Of a stretch of 47,425 nucleotides of DNA, positions 27,301 to 36,496 are shown in pieces (the first letter of the stretch is position 1; the number at the start of each line of letters is the position of its first letter). This stretch comes from Bacteroidales bacterium (GTDB taxonomy: Bacteria; Bacteroidota; Bacteroidia; Bacteroidales; P3), in NCBI GenBank assembly GCA_017530105.1, contig JAFXMW010000031.1:1-47425 (forward strand), given 5' to 3'. Under the pieces are notes generated by a model, which was not told the origin of the DNA, made no database searches, and saw only the letters and a program-made list of their open reading frames with translations. A program made the position numbers and the translations under genes.

Positions 27301-27438
27301 GGAGGTGAGGTAATCCGTGGTTTCATCTTCGCCATCTTGGTGGGTGTTGTTTGTGGTGTATTCTCCTCCGTTTGCATTGCTTGCTCTGTGGTGTTCGAGA
27401 TTTCGCGCCGCAGCCAGAAGCAGTTGAGTGCAAAATAA
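24373..27438 (+). CDS. secDF: Fused protein translocase subunit SecDF
   Basis: 1021 residues, the normal length for the fused form in Bacteroidota. TM1 at about 8-27; SecD motif GLDLKGGMNVMLEV at about 102; large periplasmic P1 region with an Ala/Glu-rich insertion (about 277-330) and LEFWLTY; TM bundle with AMAVDGNVIIYERIKEELR (about 592-610). The SecF half follows with RGIDFTGGRTYVVRF (about 735) and VVIFDRVREYRKL (about 923-935). SecDF uses the proton gradient to pull exported proteins out of SecYEG on the periplasmic side. It has a strong promoter at 24296-24325. No terminator is visible before the downstream surface-protein genes. Confidence 0.96.
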   Translation: MQNKGLIRFLTWAFVLVCLYQLSFTFVTSRVEKNAEKAAEAYVQSTTAQNLISNKSHGDALYAQSLKDSLLIDREAQYLDSMASEKVYLGYTYRQCQAREINLGLDLKGGMNVMLEVSTVDVVRALAGHTEDSVFNKAIDMAVATQKKTTNRDFVSLFYDAILEVNPDVQLASYFNTQLRDRIKLTDDNNTVIKVVKEEAASAYDRTYEILRQRIDKFGVAQPTIQQLRASERILVELPGVKDPQRVRKLLQGTAQLEFWLTYDNPEAYQMLDKVDAFIASIGGPDAEAQPTAEVAETEVKDSVSEGDSLLNALGAANNSSEEGNAEGLTKDHPLFNENMLMPNINQQGGLMEGPVVGYAHGKSRDAISRMIETAFEKRVIDSRTVKFLWSAKPVQDGSDIYQLFAIRINTRDGSALLDGSVITDARQDFSNAGGNEISMTMNSEGAREWKRITGENVGRCVAIVLDNLVYSAPVVNGEIAGGRSSITGSFTLEEAKDLANILKSGKLPAPAVIVQEAVVGPSLGQESINRGLISFILAFIIVLIYMVVFYNRGGWVSAVALVTNIFLLFGVLASVGAVLTMPGIAGIVLTLAMAVDGNVIIYERIKEELRSGSSMANAVAAGFKNAYSAIIDGQVTTFLLGLVLIMFGSGSVQGFAVTLCIGIVTSLFTSIFITRLCIDWMLNHKKTMNFSFPFSENFMRNAHYDFIGRRKTFYIIAVCAIAVCLIGIFARGLSRGIDFTGGRTYVVRFDQPVNAVDVRSALDKEFGEAPEVKTYGPSTQLKITTKYKFNEDGESINNEIASLLYAGTKGFFANGISEDEFRSTETNPLGIIQSEQVGASIANDLVRNAFLAVIGGLLVMFVYIGLRFRSWRFGVGSVVALAHDTILVIGVFALLHGLLPFNLDVDQSFIAAVLTVIGYSINATVVIFDRVREYRKLYPKRTLKVHMNDAINSTLARTINTSGTTFFTLLMMFIFGGEVIRGFIFAILVGVVCGVFSSVCIACSVVFEISRRSQKQLSAK

Positions 27439-27459
27439 TAATTCTTAAACAATAGAATA

Positions 27460-27852
27460 ATGAAGTTTTTTCTCTTCATAATGGCAATAATACTTTGGGT
27501 CGGGCTTCGCTCGTACAAGACTGTGCGCAAACAGATGTCCGACCTGGAGGATGCGCCTCAGCCACGTCCATCCTCTCGTCCTGCATATGAGGCTCTTTTT
27601 GAGAATCTCCAGGCCAAAGAGATGAGTTTTGCTGAGGAGGAGAGAAAAGCTGGTTATTTCACGTATGAGTCGGAGTCGGTGCAACCCGTCAAGGCATCTC
27701 CCAAGCCAAGAACAGCTGAAACCAAGACTGTGGTGGAGGCTACTAATGAAAAGGTTCAGGACTCTGTTTTCGATTTGAGACAAGCAATTGTCTATAACAC
27801 TATTCTTAAGGCCAAATACGTCCCTGAGATGAATCCTTCTGAAATTAATTAA
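27460..27852 (+). CDS. Small membrane-anchored hypothetical protein (possibly DUF4834)
   Basis: 130 residues. One N-terminal hydrophobic segment (FFLFIMAIILWVGLRS, about 2-17), then a charged, low-complexity tail without recognisable domain (EDAPQPRPSSRPAYEALFE, EEERKAGYFTYESESVQ). The predicted arrangement is a short membrane anchor with the tail in the cytoplasm, given the positive charge after the helix. It lies 21 bases after secDF and 29 before the TonB receptor gene, so co-transcription is likely. The DUF4834 label is from memory of similar short proteins and is uncertain. Confidence 0.7.
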   Translation: MKFFLFIMAIILWVGLRSYKTVRKQMSDLEDAPQPRPSSRPAYEALFENLQAKEMSFAEEERKAGYFTYESESVQPVKASPKPRTAETKTVVEATNEKVQDSVFDLRQAIVYNTILKAKYVPEMNPSEIN

Positions 27853-27881
27853 TCCTTTATAGTAATAATACCTAAAAGAGT

Positions 27882-30800
27882 ATGTTTAGAAAAGTACTAA
27901 TGACAATCGGTCTGTTGCTGATGGCGAATTTCGTCCTCGCGCAGGGTACTATCAAAGGTACCGTTATCGATCCGAAGACAAAAGAGCCTGTGCCTTTTGC
28001 CAACGTCGTTGCTAAGCAAGACGGAAAACAAATCAAGGGTACGCAGACAGACATGGATGGTAATTTCACGATTCGGCCTCTGAATGTCGGTCAATACGAT
28101 ATTCAGGCCTCCTGTGTGGGTTATACAACCTACACTCGTGAGGGCTTTACTGTGAAAGCATCCGGTATTTCTGTCTGTAACATTGAACTCACTACTGCAT
28201 CCAAAACTCTGGAGACTGTTGAGATCAAGGAATCCAAAAACCCGATTATCGATATCGGATCAGCTGAGTCTGGCCAACGTATCACTACTGAAGACATCAC
28301 CCGTATGCCGGGTACCTCTGTAGACAATATCGTTGCTGCTGTCGGTGGTGTGGGTTATAGTGACGGTGGTACCAGTACCGCCCGTGGTGAGGATAATATG
28401 GTCACCATGCAGGGCGGTGTCCGTAAACGTACCGGTGTGACCGTGCCTAAGGAGGCTATCGCCGAAATCCAGGTTATCCTTGGTGGTACTCCTGCCAGCA
28501 TCGGTGAAGCTATCGGTGGTACCCAGATTATCACCCTCAAACCGCCTACGAGCCAGTTTAAAGGCTACTTCAGCCTTGAGTCCATTTTGGACTATCGTTA
28601 CTGGAACCGTCTCACCGCCTACCTCACAGGCCCTGTTATCAAGCAGGATATTAAAGACGAGAACGGAAACGTCACCGGCGACCGCACCCTTATCGGTTTC
28701 CGTTTCACCTCTCAGGGAACGTTTTCCGAATACGACAGATACCGTCCGCGTGATCGTCGCTATTTAGTTGTCAATGACGCTTTGGTTCGTCAGTATGAAA
28801 TTAATCCTATCAGCTACGACCCGGTTAGTCGTACTGTGAACTACTCTGCTGAAAGAGGTTTATACAGAAACGATTTTGTAGAAATCAAAAATCCCACCAA
28901 GAAGGATTTCGGTGGTGATGCAAGCCGCACACCTATCACAAGGTCTTATGGTGTCAACAACCAGTTGGCATTTGATGTCCGTTTCTCGGATTATGCTACA
29001 TTAACCTTGACGGGTGACTTCAACTTCAGCTATTCCCCCGACAATTCAATCATGCCTCTTAACATGAGCCGTAGCGCCAACGGTGTCTCTCGCAGACTCG
29101 ACTGGACGGTCACTGCTGATTTCACCCAGCGCTTCCCCGATGCTGAAGAATCTTCGGCTGATAACACCGAGGGCTCAAGCTCCTCTGCCAAGGCCGTCAA
29201 AAATGTGATGTATAATATCACTGCTTTCTTCGAGCGCGACCGCCAAAGAGCCTATAATGAGACTTTCGGTAGTTCTATCGATGATGTGTTCAAGTATGGC
29301 TACTATGGCCGTTTAGAGACCAACCAGATGCGTAACTGGGAACTGAACCCCTCTTTCAATTATAATGGTATTAGTCGTGCTGCAATGGTGCAGAACAGCT
29401 GGTATGACGTAATCGACTGGAGCACCTATGAGCCTTTTGCCCCCAACCAAGTTCTTGCCAATTACAATCTGCAACTTTTGGGCATCCCCGACATTTCTGG
29501 TTTGTTGACCAACATCGATTTCCTTCGTAGCTTTAAGGGTCTTGCCAATGGTGATGTTCCTAGCAACATCTATGGTCTTTTGGATAATGTTGGTATTCAG
29601 AGCTCTTCTCTCGCTTTTGCCCAGAATGATTACATCTATTTGGCTGCCAAGGCAAGTGCCGAAATTAAAGGTCATGCCATTGAAGTCGGTTTCCAATATG
29701 ACCGAATGGATCAATCCTATTATGGCTTATCCGCCAGATCTCTTTGGACTATCATGCGCCAGAATGCCAACTACCATATCTCTCAGTTGGACTATAGCAA
29801 TCCTATTTACCGTTGGGAGGGTTCTACCCTTTATGTCGACTATGACCGCTTGCTCGACAGAGACCGTCAGACCTATTTCGACCGTGCCATGCGTGATTAC
29901 TTAGGTTGGTCTGGTAATAACAAAATGGAGGTTACCTATTTGGATATTGACCGCTATACCCCTGAACAGTATGTTGCAGCCGGTGGTATGGACATGTTCT
30001 CCACCGATGAGCTTTTTGATAATGGTAGAAGTTTGGTTACCTTCTACGGTTACGACCACACTGGTAAGAAATATAACAGCAGCAATTGGAGCCTGAAGGA
30101 TTTCTTCTCTCCCAGCAACCCCAAGTACCGCTACCTCCCCGCTTTCACTCCTACCTACATGGCAGGTTATATCCAGGATCAGTTCTATTTCTCCGACCTT
30201 ATCTTCAACGTCGGTGTCCGTGTGGATATATTCGACGCCAACCAGAGCGTGTTGAAAGACCCCTACCTCCTGTACGAATCTTGGACTGTCAAAGATCTTA
30301 AGGATGGCAAGGCTCCCTATCAAGGCGACATCTACGCCGGTGCAGGCGATTCCTGGACAGTGTATGTCGACGCCGCCGATGACGACAACCCCACCATCTA
30401 TGGTTACCGTAACGGTTCCGTCTGGTACGATGCCAATGGTGTTGAACTGAGCACCCCCAATTCCATTGTCGGTAAGTCTGGTAAACCCACCCCCTATCGT
30501 ACTCCTAATGGACGGAAAGCTGCCGATAACAATGCTGTAGGCGTTGAAGCATTCGAGGACTATAAACCTCAGGTGGTTGTGATGCCCCGTATCGCTTTCT
30601 CCTTCCCCGTTGGTGAAAGTTCACAGTTCAAGGCCAGTTACGACATTATCGCCCGTCGTCCTTCTTCCAACTGGCGTGCCGACTATTACAGCTACCTCTA
30701 TATGTCTCAGATGACCGCTGTCAGCAATCCTAACCTTAAGCCCGAGCGTATCACCAACTATGAACTTGGTTTCCAGCAGGCTCTTAATAAGAACAATGCT

Positions 30801-31640
30801 ATCAGCATCAGCGCATTCTACAAAGAAACCCGCGACCTGATTCAGCTTGTTCAGTATGCAGGTGCCGACCCCAACCAGAACTACTACTCCTATGACAATA
30901 TCGACTTTAAGACAACCAAGGGTCTTACCGTCAGTTACGACCTCCGTCAGTCGAAGAACATACGCGTCAATGCCAACTACACCTTGCAGTATGCTGAGGG
31001 TACCGGTCTGTCCAGTGCCACCATGCAGGAACTTATCAAGGAAGGCTACACCACTCTGAAGATGCTCAACCCCATCTCTGACGACCGTCGTCATGAGTTC
31101 AAGGTCAACCTCGACTTCCGTTATTTAGGTGGTAAGAATTACAATGGTCCCACCATCACTCGTAAAGTTAAAGACAAAGAAACTGGCGAGGACCGTTCCG
31201 AAACCTTCAAGGTTCTCGAAAACTTCGGTGTCAATATCGTCGCTGTTGCACAGTCTGGCCGTCCTTACACCAGGGCTTTCAGCAACGCTCAGCCCACAAT
31301 CGTGGGTAGCTATTATGGCGCACGTATGCCGTGGTGCTTCTTCTTCAACGTTGTTATTGACAAACGTTTCCCCATCAAAGTCGGAAAACGCGATACCTAT
31401 CTCTCTTTGGCTCTCGACATCACCAACCTCTTTGACATCCGCAACATCAGGGCCGTATTCCCGGTCACCGGCAACCCCGACGACAATGGATACCTTTCCG
31501 ACCCCGAAAGCCAGGCTGCCATCGAGCGTCAGTTAGATCCTGATTCATACAGAGATTTGTATTCAATCGCTTATAGCAACAATTATTTCTATTATTCAAC
31601 TCCGCGTCGTTTTATGGCAACGATTGCTTACTCATTCTAA
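27882..31640 (+). CDS. TonB-dependent receptor-like outer-membrane protein with N-terminal carboxypeptidase-regulatory-like domain
   Basis: 1252 residues. Signal peptide 1-21 (VLMTIGLLLMANFVLAQ). About 22-107: carboxypeptidase-regulatory-like domain (GTIKGTVIDPKTKEPVPFAN ... TDMDGNFTIRPL). About 125-222: plug domain (ITTEDITRMPGTSVDNIVAA ... EAIAEIQVILGGTPA SIGEAIGG). The rest is a 22-strand-type barrel with a terminal aromatic residue (MATIAYSF). TonB-dependent barrels import large ligands, but here the next two genes encode a 1601-residue T9SS-type protein and a PorV-like barrel, so this one may serve a surface-assembly module; that is inference. No SusD gene follows, so it is not a classical polysaccharide-utilisation SusC. 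Gaps to neighbours are 29 and 27 bases. Confidence 0.87.
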   Translation: MFRKVLMTIGLLLMANFVLAQGTIKGTVIDPKTKEPVPFANVVAKQDGKQIKGTQTDMDGNFTIRPLNVGQYDIQASCVGYTTYTREGFTVKASGISVCNIELTTASKTLETVEIKESKNPIIDIGSAESGQRITTEDITRMPGTSVDNIVAAVGGVGYSDGGTSTARGEDNMVTMQGGVRKRTGVTVPKEAIAEIQVILGGTPASIGEAIGGTQIITLKPPTSQFKGYFSLESILDYRYWNRLTAYLTGPVIKQDIKDENGNVTGDRTLIGFRFTSQGTFSEYDRYRPRDRRYLVVNDALVRQYEINPISYDPVSRTVNYSAERGLYRNDFVEIKNPTKKDFGGDASRTPITRSYGVNNQLAFDVRFSDYATLTLTGDFNFSYSPDNSIMPLNMSRSANGVSRRLDWTVTADFTQRFPDAEESSADNTEGSSSSAKAVKNVMYNITAFFERDRQRAYNETFGSSIDDVFKYGYYGRLETNQMRNWELNPSFNYNGISRAAMVQNSWYDVIDWSTYEPFAPNQVLANYNLQLLGIPDISGLLTNIDFLRSFKGLANGDVPSNIYGLLDNVGIQSSSLAFAQNDYIYLAAKASAEIKGHAIEVGFQYDRMDQSYYGLSARSLWTIMRQNANYHISQLDYSNPIYRWEGSTLYVDYDRLLDRDRQTYFDRAMRDYLGWSGNNKMEVTYLDIDRYTPEQYVAAGGMDMFSTDELFDNGRSLVTFYGYDHTGKKYNSSNWSLKDFFSPSNPKYRYLPAFTPTYMAGYIQDQFYFSDLIFNVGVRVDIFDANQSVLKDPYLLYESWTVKDLKDGKAPYQGDIYAGAGDSWTVYVDAADDDNPTIYGYRNGSVWYDANGVELSTPNSIVGKSGKPTPYRTPNGRKAADNNAVGVEAFEDYKPQVVVMPRIAFSFPVGESSQFKASYDIIARRPSSNWRADYYSYLYMSQMTAVSNPNLKPERITNYELGFQQALNKNNAISISAFYKETRDLIQLVQYAGADPNQNYYSYDNIDFKTTKGLTVSYDLRQSKNIRVNANYTLQYAEGTGLSSATMQELIKEGYTTLKMLNPISDDRRHEFKVNLDFRYLGGKNYNGPTITRKVKDKETGEDRSETFKVLENFGVNIVAVAQSGRPYTRAFSNAQPTIVGSYYGARMPWCFFFNVVIDKRFPIKVGKRDTYLSLALDITNLFDIRNIRAVFPVTGNPDDNGYLSDPESQAAIERQLDPDSYRDLYSIAYSNNYFYYSTPRRFMATIAYSF

Positions 31641-31667
31641 TTCCTAACGAGAAAAAAATATTAAGTT

Positions 31668-34600
31668 ATGAAGAATATATTTAGCAAATTAGTATTGGTG
31701 GCTTTCCTCCTCTCCGCTCTCTCGGAGACTGCCTTTGCTGAGGACTGCAAGACCTGCAAAAAGTCTTCCTCCCACAAAGCCGCAGTGCAGTCAAAAGCCG
31801 CCGTGTGCAAAAGGGCACAGAGTACCGCTGAGCTGAATGTTAACAATGTCAGAGCTCTGATTAACGGCTACGGCAACATGTGGTATGATGGTAGTGTGGC
31901 ACAGTACCACCTCCCTAAAAACAGCAACACCTGTCCTCTCTTCTGCGCTGCCTTGTGGATTGGCGGTACCGATGTCAACGACCAGCTCCGTATTGCTGCT
32001 CTTCGTTTCGGTTCTGAAGGCGACGACTACTGGCCCGGCCCCCTTGAGTTAAAAACTGCCTCGGTGGACCTCCCGGTATGTAACTATTTCGACAAACACT
32101 ACATCATTACTAAAAATGAAGTTTTGTCGTTCATGTCAATGTTTGATTACGACGAGCATGGTGCAACCCCCAACGAGTCATTCTCTGCTGAGGCTGTTCC
32201 TGCCACTATCAAAAACTGGCCTGCCTCCGGCATCAACACCGAACAGTCCCCCTATCTTGCCCCTTATTTCGACGCCAATCACGATGGTGCATACAACTGG
32301 GAAGATGGTGACTATCCCTACTATGATTTCAACAATGCTCTTTGTCCTCGTACATTGAAAGCCCAATGGGGTAGAGACTACACCTCCCATGTGGCCACCA
32401 CCCTCGAAACCGAGAACGGTATTGTCACTGGCGGTCTCCTCTCCGACCAAGTCCTTAAGGGCGACCAAACTATTTGGTGGGTGTTCAACGACATGGGTAA
32501 CGTCCACACCGAGTCAAAAGGCCAGCCTATCGGTATGGAAATCCGTGCACAGGCTTTTGCCTTCTCCACCAACGATGAAATCAACAACATGACTTTCTAC
32601 ACCTACGAAATCATCAACCGCTCAACCTATGAACTCCGCGAAACCTACTTCAGCCAGTGGGTTGATGCTGACCTTGGTTATGCGTGGGACGACTATGTGG
32701 GATGTGATGTCAAGCGTGGTCTTGGTTACTGCTACAATGGTGATGAGAGCGACGGCCCCGGTTCCGGTTCTTATTCCGGCATTCCTCCTGCAGTAGGTAT
32801 CGACTTCTTCCAGGGTCCCTATATGGATCCCGATGGAAAGGATAATCCCAAGATTGACATTGGCAAGATGCGTGCCTATTATCCCGAGCAGTTGAAACTC
32901 TATCTCCTGCCCGATGGCACTTACGACACCATCAGGCTCACCGACGACGCCGACCTCTATTATCCCAATGCTTGGTACTTCGTCCCCGGCGATGCCATTG
33001 GCAACTGCGCCATCAATGGTGTCAACTTTGGTAACAACATTGTCGATGACGAGCGTTTTGGTATGCGCCGTTTCGTATACTATGACAATGGTACCAGCGG
33101 CATCAACGGCGAACCCAGTAAGGCCACTGACTATTATAACTACCTCCGCGGTTTCTGGAAAGATAATCGCCGTATGTTATATGGTGGTAACGGTATTGAT
33201 AAAAATACAACCGAATTCCCTTGCGACTTCATGTTCCCGGGCAATAGCGACCCGCTGTACTGGGGTACTGATGGTAATGCCGTTGACGATTGGACTGAGG
33301 TAGACGCCGAGAACCCACCAAACGACCGTCGTTTCATGCAATCGGCCGGTCCTTTCACCCTCAAACCCGGTGCATTGAACTACATCACTGTGGGTATCCC
33401 CTTTGCTCAGGCTCCTTCGGGCAATGCTTATTCCTCTGTTGAGCTCCTCCGCGAAATCGACGATGTTTGCCAGGCTCTCTTCGAAAACTGTTTCAAAGTG
33501 CTTGACGGTCCCGATGCTCCCACGCTGGTTGCACAAGAGTTGAACAACGAGATTATACTCTATGTCAAATACGACAACCCCGCCAGCAACAACTATGGTG
33601 AGAAGTACTCCGAAGTCGACCCCGCCATTGTCCGTTCTTACAACGATGCCTCCGGCAAAACTGTATTCTATTCCGACGAACAGCGTAGCTACAAATTCGA
33701 AGGATACCAAATCTATCAGCTCAAAGATGCCAATGTCTCCATCTCCGACATCCGCGATATTACCAAATCAGCTCTTGTTGCCCAGTGCGATGTACGTAAC
33801 TTCTATGACGAATATGAAGTCACACACGACACTGTCCACAATACTTACGACACCGTCTACAACGACAATCCCAGCCTGCCCATCGGTACTCTTGTCAACT
33901 ACACCCGCAACAGTACTACTGGTTTGATGGCTCCCACCATCATGGTCGAGGGTTCCAACCAGGGCATCAAACATGTGTTCCGCATTAGAACCGATGCCTT
34001 TGCAACGGGACGTAACAGCTCTCTTGTTAACAATAAGGAATACTATTTCATTTGTGTTGCTTATGCCCAGAACCGTTACAAAGAGTTCGCTATCGAAGCC
34101 GACAAACTCGATGGTCAGAAAGAGCCCTATCTGGCTGGCCGCAAAGACGAGTTCGGCAGAACCATCACCCCCATTGTTGCCATTCCTCACGATCCTTCCT
34201 CTGAAAATGGCGGTACTGTTGTCAACGCCGAATTTGGCATGTGCCCCAACATCACCCGTATCGAGGGTTATGGCAATGGTGGCTCTGTCCTGCGTCTGAC
34301 CGAGGCTTCCATCGAGGAACTCATGGGTGCTCCCGGTGTCCCCGGCAAACCTGCTGGCAAGATGAAAGCCGACGGTACCGGAATGTTGGCAAATCCCTGC
34401 CAACTCCTCAATCCTCAGTATGAGCAGAACTACGGACCCATCCGTGTCGAGGTTATCGACCCGCTGAGTGTCAAAGCTGGCAAATACATTGTCAAATTCG
34501 ACCAGAGCACCGACATCGAAAATTGCGGTTGGACTATCTCCAAGTCCCCCGAAGACCCGACTTATGCCGAGAATCCCTACATCTATGATGATGTTACCAG

Positions 34601-36473
34601 TGTCAAGTCTGATTTCAAAATCAACCGTTTCAACGAGCAACTTTTCCTCGACCTCGGTGTCGCCGTTGCTCTGAGCAATCCCCAGCCTGTTGCTTCTCCG
34701 CTGTACATCTATTCCTCTATTAATGATAATGGTGGTCTTAGCCGTTATTGGGGCGGTTTCGTCAACGACGGTGCCTTGCTGAATTCATCTGTTGTATTCT
34801 CCAACAATGCCACTCCCTGGCTCAGCTACATCCCCGACGACGATAGTTATATGATTCAGAACTGGGTTCGTTCCGGTACTCAGTTTGCAGGTGATACCCG
34901 TAAACTTTTTATCACTGAAACTTCTGAAGTATCTCTTTCCGAGACCTATCTTGACGAAGACTATTTCAAAGGTCAGCAGGCAAGAGTTGGTGTAGCCCCT
35001 TCATTCATGGGTATCGATCGTTTCCAGGTCTTCGAAGGTGTTGCAGGTGGTTGGGCTCCCTATGGTCTGGTCTCCACACTGCCGTTCCATCCTGGCTTCT
35101 GCTACCGTTATTTCTTGGCCAGCGACAGAACCATCGACAGTCTTAGACGTCTTAGCAAAGTAGAGATTTTGCGTAATACACTGGATAACTTCTGTAACAA
35201 ATCGCTCAACTTCAACGATCTTTCAAATCTGCCCAGTGTACGTATTGTCCTTACAAGCGATACCTCAAAATGGACTCGTTGCCCGGTTCTTGAAATGTGC
35301 GACGACCACACCCAGTCTCAAGGCAATGCCCGTCGTTTCCAGATGCGTCGTCATGCTTCTGTCGACAAACTTGGTCGTACTGTGGATGAACTTGGCATCT
35401 CGCCCAATGTCGATGATGTCAACAACCCTGCCTACATTAATGAAACAGGTATGGGTTGGTTCCCCGGCTACGCTATCAACGTTGTCACTGGCGAACGTCT
35501 CAACGTCTTGTTCGGCGAAGACTCCCGCTACATCCAGTTCAACGGTGCTGACATGTTATGGAATCCCACCAACGACCTCACCGAAGGAACCCAGAACTAT
35601 GTCATGGGTGGCCGTCACTTCATCTATGTCATGAACGCCACCAACCAGACATTCTTAGACATCGTTAACAACAAGAGCACCGACGTGGCCAATTTCAAAA
35701 CTCCCTCCTACGACGCCGGTCGTTGGGCAGTCCAGATGCTTGGTACTCTCGATCGTCTCATGGACTTCATACCCACTTCACAAACCGATCAAGCCAGTTG
35801 CTACCGTGGTATTGTTAATGGTGAAAAGACCTCCCTCATCCCCCAACGCGACTCAGCAGCCCTCTTCTTTGCCTCCGTCGCTTGGGTCAACATGCCTTTG
35901 GTCAGCCCCCGCTTCCAGTTTAAAAACCCCATCGACATCCCCTGTGACGTAACCATCAATCTCGATGTCAACTCTCCCTATGGCCGTTACCTCTCACCCA
36001 ACGGCACCTCGGTTCGTCTGTTCGACAATGCCGAAATCAAGAACTCCAACTACCCCATGTACATGTTCGAACTCACTCCCGACATTGCCACTCTCACAGG
36101 TCAGGCCAAACGCAACAACACTACCAAGTCCTATCAGGATTCCATCCTCAGTAGCATCAACGTTGTCCCCAACCCCTACTACAGCTATTCTACCTACGAA
36201 ACCTCCAGCCAGTTGGAAACCAAAGTACGTTTTATCAACGTACCTCAAGGCACCGTCGTCTCCATCTACACAGTCGATGGTACCCTTGTCCGTAGGCTGG
36301 GACCCACTTCGGGTAGTGCTACCACTCTCGACTGGGACCTCCACAACCACAACGGTCTCCCCATTGCGGGTGGTGTCTATCTCATCCACTTTAAAGTACC
36401 AGGCATCGGCGAACGTGTCGTCAAATGGTTCGGCACCATGCGACCTGTTGACCTGAACTCTTATCAATTCTAA
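31668..36473 (+). CDS. 1601-residue exported protein with probable T9SS/FlgD-like C-terminal domain
   Basis: Signal peptide 1-24 (LVLVAFLLSALSETAFA), followed by a Cys-rich EDCKTCKKSS. The front contains a conserved Bacteroidota pattern: NNVRALINGYGNMWYDG and LFCAALWIGGTDVNDQLRIA, then DYWPGPLE. Around residues 202-220 is a calcium-loop-like DANHDGAYNWEDGDYPYYD. The long middle part is mostly beta-rich and unrecognised. The end (about 1497-1601) is a sorting or FlgD-Ig-like domain: SINVVPNPYYSYS, VYLIHFKVPG, ERVVKWFGTMRPVDL. Similar large proteins are annotated only as T9SS target proteins. Position between a TonB-like receptor and a PorV-like protein suggests surface delivery by T9SS with a dedicated PorV. 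Function unknown. Confidence 0.85.
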   Translation: MKNIFSKLVLVAFLLSALSETAFAEDCKTCKKSSSHKAAVQSKAAVCKRAQSTAELNVNNVRALINGYGNMWYDGSVAQYHLPKNSNTCPLFCAALWIGGTDVNDQLRIAALRFGSEGDDYWPGPLELKTASVDLPVCNYFDKHYIITKNEVLSFMSMFDYDEHGATPNESFSAEAVPATIKNWPASGINTEQSPYLAPYFDANHDGAYNWEDGDYPYYDFNNALCPRTLKAQWGRDYTSHVATTLETENGIVTGGLLSDQVLKGDQTIWWVFNDMGNVHTESKGQPIGMEIRAQAFAFSTNDEINNMTFYTYEIINRSTYELRETYFSQWVDADLGYAWDDYVGCDVKRGLGYCYNGDESDGPGSGSYSGIPPAVGIDFFQGPYMDPDGKDNPKIDIGKMRAYYPEQLKLYLLPDGTYDTIRLTDDADLYYPNAWYFVPGDAIGNCAINGVNFGNNIVDDERFGMRRFVYYDNGTSGINGEPSKATDYYNYLRGFWKDNRRMLYGGNGIDKNTTEFPCDFMFPGNSDPLYWGTDGNAVDDWTEVDAENPPNDRRFMQSAGPFTLKPGALNYITVGIPFAQAPSGNAYSSVELLREIDDVCQALFENCFKVLDGPDAPTLVAQELNNEIILYVKYDNPASNNYGEKYSEVDPAIVRSYNDASGKTVFYSDEQRSYKFEGYQIYQLKDANVSISDIRDITKSALVAQCDVRNFYDEYEVTHDTVHNTYDTVYNDNPSLPIGTLVNYTRNSTTGLMAPTIMVEGSNQGIKHVFRIRTDAFATGRNSSLVNNKEYYFICVAYAQNRYKEFAIEADKLDGQKEPYLAGRKDEFGRTITPIVAIPHDPSSENGGTVVNAEFGMCPNITRIEGYGNGGSVLRLTEASIEELMGAPGVPGKPAGKMKADGTGMLANPCQLLNPQYEQNYGPIRVEVIDPLSVKAGKYIVKFDQSTDIENCGWTISKSPEDPTYAENPYIYDDVTSVKSDFKINRFNEQLFLDLGVAVALSNPQPVASPLYIYSSINDNGGLSRYWGGFVNDGALLNSSVVFSNNATPWLSYIPDDDSYMIQNWVRSGTQFAGDTRKLFITETSEVSLSETYLDEDYFKGQQARVGVAPSFMGIDRFQVFEGVAGGWAPYGLVSTLPFHPGFCYRYFLASDRTIDSLRRLSKVEILRNTLDNFCNKSLNFNDLSNLPSVRIVLTSDTSKWTRCPVLEMCDDHTQSQGNARRFQMRRHASVDKLGRTVDELGISPNVDDVNNPAYINETGMGWFPGYAINVVTGERLNVLFGEDSRYIQFNGADMLWNPTNDLTEGTQNYVMGGRHFIYVMNATNQTFLDIVNNKSTDVANFKTPSYDAGRWAVQMLGTLDRLMDFIPTSQTDQASCYRGIVNGEKTSLIPQRDSAALFFASVAWVNMPLVSPRFQFKNPIDIPCDVTINLDVNSPYGRYLSPNGTSVRLFDNAEIKNSNYPMYMFELTPDIATLTGQAKRNNTTKSYQDSILSSINVVPNPYYSYSTYETSSQLETKVRFINVPQGTVVSIYTVDGTLVRRLGPTSGSATTLDWDLHNHNGLPIAGGVYLIHFKVPGIGERVVKWFGTMRPVDLNSYQF

Positions 36474-36496
36474 GCACTGTTTGTTAATCTTAAAAA

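Noticed and set aside
27882-31640. SusC of a polysaccharide-utilisation locus
   Set aside because: No SusD-like lipoprotein or glycan enzyme follows; the neighbours are a T9SS-type protein and a PorV-like protein.
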